DNA from: Bog-756 sp963824645
GTDB lineage: Bacteria > Actinomycetota > Acidimicrobiia > Acidimicrobiales > RAAP-2
Length of the DNA stretch: 64,000 nt
Direction of reading: 5' to 3'
Assembly: GCA_963824645.1 (NCBI GenBank)
Contig: CAWGQC010000012.1
Span: forward strand, 62,001-126,000
Shown: positions 1 to 9,822 of the stretch, piece after piece
Position numbering within the stretch: the stretch's first letter is position 1
Layout: each line of letters opens with the position of its first letter
Position numbers and translations under genes: made by a program
The notes under the pieces: generated by a model
What the model was told of the DNA's origin: nothing
The model's input: the letters and a program-made list of their open reading frames with translations, nothing else
Databases searched by the model: none

Positions 1-1175
1 TTTCGGCCGTCAGCGCCGGCGTCCGGGACGTGCGCGAGGTGGTCGAAGGGGCTCGTCGTCTGCTCGGTGAACAGGGGCGGGGAACCATCCTGTTCCTGGA
101 CGAGGTCCATCGCTTCAACCGGGCCCAACAGGATGCCCTGCTCCCCTCGGTCGAGGAAGGCTTGATCGTTCTCATCGGCGCCACCACCGAAAACCCGTTC
201 TTCGAAGTCAACGCCCCTTTGCTGTCGAGGTCGACTTTGTGGCGCCTCGAACCCCTGTCTCTCGACGATTTGGCCGAGGTGGTGGCCCGCGGGCTGAAGG
301 CCGAGGGAACGACGGCCACCGCCGAGGCCATCGAGGCTCTGACCGGACTGGCCGACGGGGATGCCCGGGCCGCTCTCACCACCCTCGAGGTGGCTGTTGC
401 CCTGGCCGGCGACGGACAGGTGACCGCCGATGACGTGGACCGAGCCCGCCATTCCCGACTGCACCATTACGGCGAGAGCGATCATTTCGACTACATCAGC
501 GCCTTCATCAAATCGGTGCGTGGCTCGGATCCCGACGCCGGGTTGTACTGGCTGGCCCGGATGCTGGAGGCCGGTGAGGACGCCCGCTTCGTGGCCCGGC
601 GCCTGGTCGTCCTGGCCAGCGAGGACATCGGGGAGGCCGACCCGCTGGCCCTGGTGGTGGCCGATGCCGCCGCCCGGGCCGTCGAGTTCGTCGGGTTGCC
701 CGAGGCCCAACTCAACCTGGCCCAGGCCGTGGTCCACCTGGCCTGCGCGCCCAAGTCGAACCGGGTCACGGTGGCCCTCGGACGGGCCCAGGCCGATGTG
801 CGCCACGGCCGGCGCGGTGACGTTCCCACCCACCTACGCGATGCCCATTATCGCAGTGCCGCATCCATCGGCCACGGCCAGGGTTACGTGTACCCCCACG
901 ATCGGCCCGAAGGGTGGGCGGACCAGGAGTACCGCCCGGCCGAGGTGGCCGGCCACCGTTACTACGAGCCCACCGATCGGGGCCACGAGGCCGCCGTCGC
1001 CGAACGATTGGCCCGCTGGCGCCGGGGAGACGACCACGGTGACCGACCCGGCCCGGACGGCCCCACCGGTGGGGATGAACGGTTGAGGCCCCGGCCCGAC
1101 GACCGACCGCCACCGGGCCAGGAGGCACCCTTGGGTCGGGCGCGCCCCTCCCCGACGGACCACGGGGAAGAATGA
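1..1175 (+). CDS. rarA: RarA/MgsA-type AAA ATPase, C-terminal part
   Basis: Replication-associated recombination protein A, a clamp-loader-like AAA+ ATPase that acts at stalled replication forks. The reading frame is open from base 3, so the 5' end including Walker A lies outside the window. Visible motifs are Walker B (ILFLDEVHRF near base 90) and sensor 1 (IGATTENPFFE near base 175), followed by the family's C-terminal helical tetramerisation region with ALGRAQADVR and HYRSAASIGHGQGYVYPHD. The last 50 residues are a Pro/Arg/Gly-rich tail not typical of the family; it may be lineage-specific or reflect an unseen frameshift. The next gene begins 4 bases after the stop. Confidence 0.93.
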   Translation, partial: SAVSAGVRDVREVVEGARRLLGEQGRGTILFLDEVHRFNRAQQDALLPSVEEGLIVLIGATTENPFFEVNAPLLSRSTLWRLEPLSLDDLAEVVARGLKAEGTTATAEAIEALTGLADGDARAALTTLEVAVALAGDGQVTADDVDRARHSRLHHYGESDHFDYISAFIKSVRGSDPDAGLYWLARMLEAGEDARFVARRLVVLASEDIGEADPLALVVADAAARAVEFVGLPEAQLNLAQAVVHLACAPKSNRVTVALGRAQADVRHGRRGDVPTHLRDAHYRSAASIGHGQGYVYPHDRPEGWADQEYRPAEVAGHRYYEPTDRGHEAAVAERLARWRRGDDHGDRPGPDGPTGGDERLRPRPDDRPPPGQEAPLGRARPSPTDHGEE

Positions 1176-1179
1176 AGCG

Positions 1180-4100
1180 ATGACGACGCGGAGGGGGGTG
1201 GGCGTCGGTGGCCGTCGCCGCGGCCGGTCGGCCCGGGGGTTACCGGCCCGGGGGGCGGTGGCGACGGCGGCAGTGTGCCTGGTGGTGCTGGGAGCCATGG
1301 GCCCGGTCTTCGGCCCCGGGCCTGGGGCCGGGGCCGCCGTGCCCCGGGCCGAGGTCCGGCTGGCCGGAGCCACCCCCGCCCTGCCGCCGGGAGCGGCGGT
1401 CCTCGGACCCACCCGGAGCTCGGCCCTCGTGCAGGCCGAGGTGGCCGTCGAGCCGCGGGATCCGGCCGCCCTGCAGGCCCTGGCCCACGCCGTGTCCACC
1501 CCCGGGTCACCCGAGTACCGCCACTATCTGGCCAAAGGTCAGTTCGGGTCGCTGTTCGGCCCCACCCCGGCCACGCTGACCGCCGTCCGAGGGTGGCTGA
1601 GCTCGGTCGGGCTCCACCTGGGGGCCACGTCGGCCGATGGTCTGGTCGTCCCGGTGAGCGGCACCGCCGGCCAGATGGAGGTCGCCTTTGCCGTACCCCT
1701 GGTCGAGACCAGGCTGCGCGGTGGTCGCCTGGCCCGAGCGTCCACCGCCGGCCCCGAAGTGCCGGCCGCGTTGGCCGGAGCCATCGGCGGGGTGATCGGA
1801 TTGAGCACGGTGGCCCAGTCCCATCCCCAGATGTGCCCGGGGTGCGGCCGGACCAGCCGACCGGTCAGGCCGGAGGGGCAGCCCTCTCCCCCCACACGGC
1901 GACGCCCCACCAGGCGCCGGTGGCCTGTGCCGACGCCGCTCTGCTGGCCAGCGAGGGAGAGGGATGGACAGCCGCCCAACTGGCCACCACCTACGGGCTC
2001 TCCACCTTGTACCAGCAAGGTCGGTTGGGTGCCGGGCAACGGCTGGGCGTCTACGAGCTGGAGCCCTTCACACCCGGCGACATCGCCAGTTACCAGTCCT
2101 GCTACGGGACCCACGCATCGGTCTCCACCGAGAACGTGGACGGAGGGGCCAACGGGGCCCAAGAGGGCGAAGCGGCCCTGGACATCGAGGTGGCGGCCGG
2201 GCTCGCTCCTCTGTCGTCCATCACCGTCTACTCCGGTCCCAACAGCGGTAACGGACCGATCGACACGTACCACCAGATGGTCACCGACGATGCGGTGCGG
2301 GTCATCACCACCAGCTGGGGCCAGTGTGAAGGTCCGGGCGGCGTAAGCCCGGAAGAACAGAATCTGGAGAGCACCTATTTCGCCGAAGCCCGCCTGCAGG
2401 ACCAGACGGTCTTCGCCGCCGCCGGCGACTCGGGGTCGTCCGACTGTTTCAACCCCGAGTACGGTGACGACAGCACGGCGTTGGCGGTGGACGATCCCGC
2501 CGACCAACCCGATGTCACCGGGGTGGGTGGAACGTCACTGACCAGTGAGACCTCGACTCCCGCCACCGAGACCGTCTGGAACGACGGCCCCGCCGTCGGC
2601 ACCGGAGGGGGTGCCGGAGGGGGTGGCAATTCGGTCGACTTCGCCGCCGGCTCCTATCAGCAGATCCCCGAGGCCCAGACCTATGCCGTCGACAACTGTT
2701 CCGGACGTATCGGCGTACCGGGATCGCAGCAGTGCCGAGAGGTGCCCGACGTGTCGGCCTCGTCCGACCCGGACCACGGTGATCCCGTGTTCTTCGACGG
2801 TGGTTGGCAGCTGTTTGGGGGGACCAGCGCCGCCGCACCCCTGTGGGCGGCGCTCACCACCGACATCAACCAGGGCTGCGCCTCGGCCGTGGGTTTCGTC
2901 AACTCCCTGCTGTACGCGGCCGGATCGGGAACCTCCCCGCCGTTCAACGACATCACCGCCGGCGAGAATTATCTGTTCCCACCGCCGCCCGCCGACTATC
3001 CGGCCGCCGCCGGCTACGACCTGGCCTCGGGCTGGGGGAGTCCCCGGGCCGCCGGTTTGCTGTCCTTGTTCTCCGGATCGAGTGCCGGCTGTCCGTCGGT
3101 GACCGGCCTCAGTCCCGGTTCCGGTCCGGCCACCGGCGGCGGCACGGTGGTGGTCGACGGAGTCGGGTTCGGCACCGGGTCGCCCCAGGTCCATTTCGGC
3201 TCCATGGCCGTACCGGTGGTGGCCCACACCCCGACCTCGGTCACCGTGGTGGCCCCCGATGTCGGATCGGCCACCACGCTGCCGGTGACCGTGACCACCT
3301 CGGGGACCGCGGGCGGCACCAGCGCGGTGGTGCCGGCCAGTCAGTACACGTTCATCTCCCCCCAGGTCTCGTCGGTGGTACCCGACAGAGGTCCGACCTC
3401 CGGGGGCACCGAGGTGACGGTGACCGGGTCCGACTTCTCGGCCGCCACCGCCGTTCTCTTCGGCGGGACCGTCTCGCCCTCCTTCACCGTCCTCTCGGCC
3501 ACCTCGTTGACGGCCCGGGTTCCCCCCGGCCCGTCCGCCGGGGGAGTGGTGGACGTGATCGTCCGGAGTCCCGACGGCAGCAGTCCCCGGGTCCCGGCCG
3601 ACCGCTACACCTACGGCCTGCCCGGCTACTGGCTGGTGGCCTCCGACGGCGGCATCTTCGCCTTCGGGGCCGCCGCTTTCCACGGGTCGACGGGAGGTAC
3701 GGCCCTCAACCGACCGGTGGTGTCCATGGCCTCCACCCCCGACGACCGCGGCTACTGGCTGGTGGCCTCCGACGGCGGCATCTTCTCTTTCGGTGACGCC
3801 CGCTTCTACGGGTCGACCGGCAACATCGCCCTCAACCGGCCGGTGGTGGGTATGGCCTCCACCGCCGACGGGGCCGGCTACTGGCTGGTGGCCTCCGACG
3901 GCGGCATCTTCTCTTTCGGTGACGCCCGCTTCTACGGGTCGACCGGCGACATCGCCCTCAACCGGCCGGTGGTGGGTATGGCCTCCACCGCCGACGGCCG
4001 GGGCTACTGGCTGGTGGCCTCCGACGGCGGCATCTTCGCCTACGGCGACGCCCGCTTCTACGGGTCGACCGGCAACATCGCCCTCAACCGGCCGGTGGTG

Positions 4101-4370
4101 GGTATGGCCTCCACCGCCGACGGCCGGGGCTACTGGCTGGTGGCCTCCGACGGCGGCATCTTCGCCTACGGCGACGCCCGCTTCTACGGGTCGACCGGCG
4201 ACATCGCCCTCAACCGGCCGGTGGTGGGCATGGCCCACTCGCTGTCGGGCCGGGGCTACTGGCTGGTGGCCTCCGACGGCGGCATCTTCGCCTACGGCGA
4301 CGCCCGCTTCTACGGCTCTACCGGCGACATCACGCTGAGCCGGCCGGTGGTGGGAATGGCCGCCACCTGA
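1180..4370 (+). CDS. Secreted S53 (sedolisin/kumamolisin) protease with TIG domains and WLVASDGGIF repeats; one frameshift
   Basis: Predicted secreted serine-carboxyl peptidase. An N-terminal hydrophobic signal segment precedes a pro-kumamolisin activation domain (to about base 1830). The catalytic domain shows the Glu/Asp pair in EGEAALDIEVAAG, the nucleophile segment GGTSAAAPLW (near base 2820) and a Ca-site pattern NDITAG...GYDLASGWGSP. Two TIG/IPT-like beta domains follow (about 3100-3350 and 3360-3615), then six 42-residue repeats. The prodomain is in frame 1 and the rest in frame 3. Adding one base near 1831 joins them as ...SHPQNVPGVRPDQP, so a single-base deletion is likely. Peptidase family assignment is firm; the substrate is unknown and the repeat tail probably mediates surface display or binding. 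Confidence 0.88.
3615..4370 (+). repeat. Six tandem 126-bp (42-aa) repeats
   Basis: The codons for YWLVASDGGIF recur at 3627, 3753, 3879, 4005, 4131 and 4257, exactly 126 bases apart. Units 2 to 5 are almost identical at the DNA level, differing mainly in FSFGD versus FAYGD and NIAL versus DIAL. This suggests recent duplication or gene conversion. The first unit and the linker before the last unit (AHSLSG instead of ASTADG) have diverged. Confidence 0.97.
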
Positions 4371-4400
4371 GCCGGCCGCCGAAGGTCGGCACGCCTCCCC

Positions 4401-4406
4401 TATGCT
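4401..4406 (+). promoter_or_regulatory. Putative -10 element TATGCT of the CapA-like gene
   Basis: TATGCT lies 7 bases before GTG 4414, the spacing repeated at many genes here. It favours GTG 4414 over ATG 4402, which would overlap the hexamer. Confidence 0.5.
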
Positions 4407-4413
4407 GCCGGTC

Positions 4414-5787
4414 GTGCCGGTGGCCACCTCCACGACCGGTGGGGTCGGCCTCCGTGTCGACACCGGTGCGGGCCCGGACAGCGAGCCGACCGCCCCGGTC
4501 GATGAGCCCGCCCCCGCCGATGAGCCGGCCCTCGGGTTCGCCCCCGGGCCCCACTGTCCGCCCACGTGTCCGCCCACGGCCACATCCCGACGGGTCCGGC
4601 GCAACCGCTTCCTGTGGTCGGTGGGTCTGCTGGTCGTGGTCGGGTTGGTGGCCTGGTGGCTCAGTGGGGGCGGACCGCCCCCTGCGGTGGTCCGGCCCCC
4701 GGCCCATCCCATCCGGCCGGCGGCGGTCCAGGGCTCCCGGCTCGACCCCGACTGGGAGGGGGACGGCCATCCGGTGACGCTGGCCTTCGGTGGGGACGTC
4801 AATTTCCCGGCCGACAGCACCCTCGGTGATCGCCTGGCCGCCGACCCCGACACCGCCCTGGGCCCCGGCGTTCCGGCTCTGCTCTCGGGGGTCGACCTGT
4901 CCATGGTCAACCTGGAGACGGCGCTCACCGACGGAACGTGTCCCCAGCCCCAGGACAAGACCTACGTCTTCGACGCGCCGGCCTCCGCCCTCACCGCCGT
5001 GCGGGCCGCCGGCGTCTCCCTGGTGACCGAAGCCAACAACCACGGCGAGGACTGTGGTCAGGGGGGCCTGCAGATGGCCCTCAGCGCCCGCCGCCAGGCC
5101 GACTACACGGTCCTCGGCATCGGGCAGGACGCCACCCAGGCCTTCGCCCCCTATCGGATCACCATCCACGGTCAGAAGGTGTCCATCATCGCCGCCACGC
5201 AGGTCATCGACGCCGATCTCCAGACGGCATGGACGGCCACGGCCTCCCAACCGGGTCTGGCTTCGGCCTACGACGTGGGCGATCTGGTGTCGGCCGTGGA
5301 GGCGGCACGGAAGGTGTCGGACACGGTCATCGTCTTCCTCCACTGGGGGACGGAGCTCGACGCCTGCCCCAATCCCCAACAGGAGCCGCTGGCCAACCTG
5401 TTGGTGCGGGCCGGTGCCGACGTCATCATCGGCAGTCACGCCCACGTGCTGCTGGGCGGCGGTTACCTGGGTTCGGCCTACGTGGACTACGGGCTCGGCA
5501 ATTTCGCCTTCTACAACGCGCCACCCCCCACCGACCAGAGCGGGTCGCTGGTGGTCACCATCACCGGACGTCATGTGGACGACGTCACCTGGCGACCGGC
5601 TCGCATCCAGGACGAGCTGCCCCAGCCCCTGGCCGGCGCACAGGCGGCGGCGGCCCTCCAGAGCTGGGAGGCCGCCCGCACCTGTACCGACGCCGGCGCC
5701 GCCCCGGGACCCTCCCTGGCCACGCCGGCCAGCGAGACCTCACCGGCGTCCACCGCCGTGGCCGCCCAATTGTCGGTCGACTCCTGA
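4414..5787 (+). CDS. CapA-family (poly-gamma-glutamate capsule) metallophosphatase-like protein
   Basis: Belongs to the PGA_cap/CapA family of calcineurin-like phosphoesterase-fold proteins, best known from poly-gamma-glutamate capsule synthesis. A single N-terminal transmembrane helix (LWSVGLLVVVGLVAWWL) anchors it, with the domain outside. Metal-site motifs are in order: FGGDVNF, NLETAL, NNHGEDCG, HWGTE, GSHAHVLLGG and YGLGNFAFYN. The start is placed at GTG 4414 because the upstream ATG lies inside a likely -10 hexamer. No capBC genes are adjacent, so a capsule role is not supported by context; a general cell-surface phosphoesterase is equally possible. Confidence 0.85.
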   Translation: MPVATSTTGGVGLRVDTGAGPDSEPTAPVDEPAPADEPALGFAPGPHCPPTCPPTATSRRVRRNRFLWSVGLLVVVGLVAWWLSGGGPPPAVVRPPAHPIRPAAVQGSRLDPDWEGDGHPVTLAFGGDVNFPADSTLGDRLAADPDTALGPGVPALLSGVDLSMVNLETALTDGTCPQPQDKTYVFDAPASALTAVRAAGVSLVTEANNHGEDCGQGGLQMALSARRQADYTVLGIGQDATQAFAPYRITIHGQKVSIIAATQVIDADLQTAWTATASQPGLASAYDVGDLVSAVEAARKVSDTVIVFLHWGTELDACPNPQQEPLANLLVRAGADVIIGSHAHVLLGGGYLGSAYVDYGLGNFAFYNAPPPTDQSGSLVVTITGRHVDDVTWRPARIQDELPQPLAGAQAAAALQSWEAARTCTDAGAAPGPSLATPASETSPASTAVAAQLSVDS

Positions 5788-5822
5788 GCGAGCCCACGCC
5801 GGGGCGGCGGGGATTCGCGATC

Positions 5823-5828
5823 TAAGCT
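5823..5828 (+). promoter_or_regulatory. Putative -10 element TAAGCT
   Basis: TAAGCT ends 9 bases before ATG 5838, consistent with a leaderless or near-leaderless transcript for the 5838 gene and possibly its downstream neighbours. Confidence 0.45.
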
Positions 5829-5837
5829 GCCCGGATC

Positions 5838-6317
5838 ATGTCCGCTGGTGAGATCGTCGTCCTGATCGCCTCCGTCTTGAGTTGTCTGGCTGTCGTCGGC
5901 CTGCTGGTGGCCCTGCGCTCGTTGCGGAGTGAGACCCGCCGACTGGCCGCCGTCTGCGACGATCTGCGCCGTCAGACGGTTCCCCTGGTGGTCGACGCCC
6001 ACCGGGTGGTCGGGCAGGCGGCTTCCGAAATGGAGCGGGTCGGGGCGGTGCTCGACTCCACCGAGTCGGTGCATGCCACCGTCGACTCAGCTTCGAAATT
6101 GGCCTACCGCGCCTTCGCCAACCCGGTGGTGAAAGTGCTGGCCGTGCGGGCCGGTGCGGCCAGCGGTCTCCGCCGGTTGCGCACCGGACCCGACAGCCGG
6201 GGCGCCGTCACCAGTGCCAACGGCCGGCCCGGCGACCCCCGCCGCCCATCCACCGGCCACCGGCGCTCCACTTCCTCGGTCAACACCACCAACGGCCACA
6301 GCAACGGACGGGGCTGA
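5838..6317 (+). CDS. DUF948-like small membrane protein
   Basis: A 159-residue protein with one N-terminal membrane helix (IVVLIASVLSCLAVVGLLVAL), then an amphipathic/coiled segment and a Ser/Asn/Arg-rich tail. This layout and the position directly before a second small protein and alaS match the DUF948 proteins usually found there in actinobacteria. The function is unknown. It is followed after 2 bases by the 6320 gene, so the two are probably cotranscribed. Confidence 0.75.
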   Translation: MSAGEIVVLIASVLSCLAVVGLLVALRSLRSETRRLAAVCDDLRRQTVPLVVDAHRVVGQAASEMERVGAVLDSTESVHATVDSASKLAYRAFANPVVKVLAVRAGAASGLRRLRTGPDSRGAVTSANGRPGDPRRPSTGHRRSTSSVNTTNGHSNGRG

Positions 6318-6319
6318 TC

Positions 6320-6667
6320 GTGCCCAAGCGCACCTTCTGGTTGGTGGCCGGCGCCGCCATCGGGACGGGCTCGACCCTGTGGGCGGAGCGGAAGATCCGA
6401 CGTACCGCCCAGGAGATGGCCGCCCGGCTGCAGCCCGATGCGCTGGTCGTCGAAGTGGGCCGATCGGCGCGCCAGGTGGCGGGCAGCGCCCAGGGACGGG
6501 TGCGCGACGCCGTGTCGTCGGGCCGTCACGAGATGAAGCGGCGAGAGGACGAGCTGTGGGCCGGGCTCGCCCCCACGGTCCCGGCCGCCGAGATCCGGAC
6601 ACGGCCGGTGGACGCCGAGCCGGGCCCGGCCCAGCGGGTCCGACGTCGCCGCATGGCCACTCGGTGA
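6320..6667 (+). CDS. Small conserved protein upstream of alaS (DUF6167-like)
   Basis: A 115-residue protein starting at GTG 6320, 2 bases after the preceding stop. It has a short hydrophobic N-terminus (FWLVAGAAIGTGSTLWA) and a charged helical remainder (AERKIRRTAQEMAARL, RHEMKRREDELWAGL). A short protein of this type sits between DUF948 and alaS in many actinobacteria. Assignment rests on position and general character, not on a recognised catalytic motif. Confidence 0.65.
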   Translation: MPKRTFWLVAGAAIGTGSTLWAERKIRRTAQEMAARLQPDALVVEVGRSARQVAGSAQGRVRDAVSSGRHEMKRREDELWAGLAPTVPAAEIRTRPVDAEPGPAQRVRRRRMATR

Positions 6668-6736
6668 GCACCGCATCATCGCCGACAGGGTGAGCGGGCC
6701 GTCGCCGTCCACCCAGGTGGGGTTGTCAATCCCCGG

Positions 6737-6742
6737 TAGGAT
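6737..6742 (+). promoter_or_regulatory. Putative -10 element TAGGAT before alaS
   Basis: TAGGAT ends 8 bases before the GTG start at 6751. I see no T-box leader in the short gap between 6668 and 6750. Confidence 0.45.
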
Positions 6743-6750
6743 TTGAGGTC

Positions 6751-9353
6751 GTGACTCCCGGTACGGCCCCCGACGCCGACCAGCTGCGCGCCGCATTCAC
6801 TCGGTTCTTCACCGAAAGGGGCCACAGCGGCCGTCCCGTCGGCCAGCCTCATTCCCCACGACCCCTCCGTGCTGTTCACCATCGCCGGGATGGTCCCCTT
6901 CAAGCCCTTCTTCCTGGGCGACGAGGCGGCGCCCTGGTCGCGGGCCACCTCGGTGCAGAAATGCTTCCGCACGGTGGACATCGACATCGTGGGCACCACC
7001 CACCGCCACTGCACCTTCTTCGAGATGCTGGGCAACTTCAGCTTCGGCGACTACTTCAAGGCCGAAGCCATCCCCTTCGCCTGGGAGTTGGTGACCGGTG
7101 TCCTCGGATTGGACGGGGAGCGCCTGTGGGTCACCGTGCACGAGACCGACGATGACGCCGAGCAGATCTGGATCGACGCCGTGGGCGTCCCCGCCGCCCG
7201 GGTCCAGCGGCTGGGCGAGGACAACTTCTGGAAGATGGGCGATACCGGGCCGTGCGGTCCGAGCTCGGAGATCTTCTTTGACAAGGGTCCCGACTACGGG
7301 GACGAGGGGGGACCGGCCCACGGAGGGGAGGAACGGTTCGTCGAGATCTGGAATCTGGTCTTCATGGAGTACAACCGCACCGCCGACGGTGCCCTCGAGC
7401 CCCTGCCCCGGCCGAGCATCGACACCGGCGCCGGCCTGGAGCGCATCCTCCCTCTCCTGCACGGGGTCGACTCCATCTTCGCCACCGACCTCTTCGCTCC
7501 CCATGATCGAAACGGCCCAGTCGATCACCGGCCATACCTACGGCCGCGACGTAGGGGTGGACATCGGGCTACGGATACTGGCCGACCACGGCCGGGCCAT
7601 GTCCATGCTGGTGGCCGACGGCGTGCTCCCGGCCAACGAGGGGCGTGGCTATGTCCTGCGTCGGATCATCCGCCGGGCCGTACGGCGGGCCCGTCAGCTG
7701 GGGGTGGACGGACCCATCGTGCACCGACTGGTCGACGCCGCCGTGGGCGTACTGGGATCGGCCTATCCGGCGCTGGCCGAACAACACCCATTGGTGGTCG
7801 ACGTCGCCTCCCGGGAGGAGAACGGGTTCCTGCGCACCCTGACCACCGGTTCGACCATCCTCGAGGAGGAGCTCGCCTCGGGCTCCACCTCCGTCTCCGG
7901 TGACCTGGCCTTCCGACTGCACGACACGTACGGATTTCCGGTCGAGCTGACCGTGGAGATCGCCGAGGAGGCCGGGGCCAGCGTCGATCTGGCCGCCTTC
8001 GAGGCGGCCATGGACGGCCAGCGGGCCCAGGCCCGCCGGGCGGCGCGGGCGGGCAAGCGGCCCGCCGGCGAACAGGCCTACCGATCCGTCCTCGACGCCG
8101 AGGGCCAGACCGTTTTCGTCGGGCAGCGCCCCGATGGCTACTCGGCTCCGGCCCGGGTGGTGGCGGTGCTGGCCCGGACCAGTCCCGATCATCCCGACGA
8201 GGCGGAGATCTTCCTGGATCGGACCCCCTTCTACGCCGAGGGGGGGGGACAGGTGGGCGACACCGGGACCATCGTGACCGAGACGGGGACCGCCCTGGTC
8301 TACGACACCGTGTCGGCCTTGCCCGGGCTGACTTCCCACCGGGCCCGGGTGTCCGGCGAGCTACTGGCCGGGCAGGACGCCTTGGCCACCATCGACGGGG
8401 TGCGACGGGACGCCTTGCGCCGCAACCATACGGGCACCCATCTGCTCCATGCCGCCCTGCGCACCGTCCTGGGCGACCACGTGCGGCAGCAGGGTTCGCT
8501 GGTCGCTCCCGACCGGCTCCATTTCGACTTCAGTCACCACGGCAAGGTGGCGCCCGAGGAGCTGGCCGCCGTGCTCGACCAAGCCAATGGGGACGTGCTG
8601 AGCGACGCCGACGTGATCGTCGAGGTGACCACCCGGGCCCAAGCCGAAGCCATGGGGGCGTTGGCCTTCTTCGGCGACAAGTACGGCGAGCGGGTGCGGG
8701 TGGTCCGGGCCGGCGAGCACAGCATCGAACTGTGCGGAGGCACCCATGTCGGCGCCCTGGGGATGATCGGTCCCATCACCGTGGTGGCCGAGTCGTCCAT
8801 CGGTTCGAACACCCGGCGGATCGAGGCCGTCACCGGTACCAGCGCCTTCGACCGCATCGTGGCCCGGGAAGGCCTCCTGTCGGAGGCGGCCGCTCTGCTG
8901 CGCACCGAACCGGAGCACGTGCCCGAAGCCATCGATCGCCTGCTCGACCGTCAGCGCACCCTGCAGAAATCCCTCGAGCAGGCCCACGGTCGCCAGCTTC
9001 AGTCCGAGGCCCGGGACCTGGCGGCCACCGCGGTGGACGGGGTGGTGGTGGCCCGTCGGGACGGGCTCGATCCCGACCAGCTCCGTGATCTGGCCCAGGC
9101 CACCCGCTCGGTGGCCGACCTCCGGGCGGTGGTGGTCGGCGGCAGTCCCGACGGCGAGCGGGCCACGGTGGCCGCCTCCGCCGATCCGAAGGCCGTGGCC
9201 CCGGTGAACGCCGGGACGTTGGTCAAAGAAGTCGCTCCGCTCCTCGGCGGCGGCGGGGGCGGGTCGGCCGAGGTGGCCGTGGCCGGCGGCAAGGACCCGA
9301 GCGGCGTCGACCGAGCCCTCGAGGAGGCTCGGACCATCGTTGCCCGATCCTGA
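6751..9353 (+). CDS. alaS: Alanine-tRNA ligase, interrupted by two single-base insertions
   Basis: Charges tRNA-Ala with alanine. Class II core motifs are visible (TSVQKCFRTVDIDIVGTTHRH, FEMLGNFSFGDYF), then the editing domain with zinc ligands in HTGTHLLHAAL and CGGTHVG, and a DHHA1-like glycine-rich C-terminus (GGGGGGSAEVAVAGGK). Three frames are used in turn. Removing one G near 6829 gives GHSAVPSASLIPHDPSVLF, and removing one C from the CCCC run near 7493 gives TDLFAPMIETAQS. The corrected length is about 866 residues, normal for the family. Because the gene is essential, both shifts are most likely sequence errors. It overlaps or abuts ruvX. Confidence 0.95.
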
Positions 9354-9360
9354 CCGGCCG

Positions 9361-9822
9361 GTGTCGGGGGAGCCTTCCGGCCGACCGGGCCGGGCCGTGG
9401 GGATCGACCTGGGCACGCGGCGCATCGGGGTGGCGGTGAGCGATTCCGGCCGAACCATGGCCCTGCCCCGCCTCACCCTGGAGCGATCCGGACAACCCGA
9501 GGTCGACCGGCAGCGGCTGGTCGACCTGGTGGTGGAAGAGGGTGCGGTGGTGGTGGTCGTGGGCCTGCCCCTTTCCATGGACGGAACCCGGGGCCCGGCG
9601 GCGCTGGCGGCGGCGGACGAGGCCGCCGCCCTGGCTTCGCTCCTGGAGGCCCAGGGGATCCCCGTCGAGTTGTACGACGAGCGCCTGACCACGGTGACCG
9701 CCCATCAGACGTTGACTACCACCGGGGCCAACGAGCGGGCCCGCCGCCGGATGGTCGATCAGGCCGCCGCCGCCGTCATCCTGGAGGCCTGGCTGGCCGG
9801 TCGCCGGGGGAGGGGCACATGA
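9361..9822 (+). CDS. ruvX: RuvX/YqgF-type Holliday junction resolvase homologue
   Basis: RNase H-fold protein of the YqgF family, implicated in Holliday junction resolution and in 16S rRNA 5' processing. The first acidic motif AVGIDLGTRRIGVAVSD, the central VVVGLPLSMDG and the YDERLTTVTA segment are intact, as is MVDQAAAAVILEAWL near the end. GTG 9361 gives 153 residues; an in-frame TTG at 9340 overlaps the alaS stop and would add 7 residues. The stop overlaps the mltG ATG by ATGA, so translation is coupled. Confidence 0.93.
   Translation: MSGEPSGRPGRAVGIDLGTRRIGVAVSDSGRTMALPRLTLERSGQPEVDRQRLVDLVVEEGAVVVVVGLPLSMDGTRGPAALAAADEAAALASLLEAQGIPVELYDERLTTVTAHQTLTTTGANERARRRMVDQAAAAVILEAWLAGRRGRGT

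Noticed and set aside
3615..4370. CRISPR-like or noncoding satellite array
   Set aside because: The 126-bp units are in frame, lack unique spacers and encode a conserved protein motif.
4402..4404. ATG 4402 as the CapA-like start
   Set aside because: It lies within the TATGCT hexamer that probably serves as -10; GTG 4414 has the spacing seen at other genes.
2535..4958. 807-residue minus-strand open frame
   Set aside because: It is antisense to the S53 protease repeats and CapA gene, consists of His/Gly/Val-rich low-complexity sequence, and repeats with the same 126-bp period; it is a shadow of the real frame.
6668..6750. T-box riboswitch before alaS
   Set aside because: The gap is only 83 bases, with a -10 hexamer close to the start and no specifier stem or T-box sequence.
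6751..9353. alaS as a pseudogene
   Set aside because: All catalytic and editing motifs are intact in successive frames and the enzyme is essential; sequence error is more likely.
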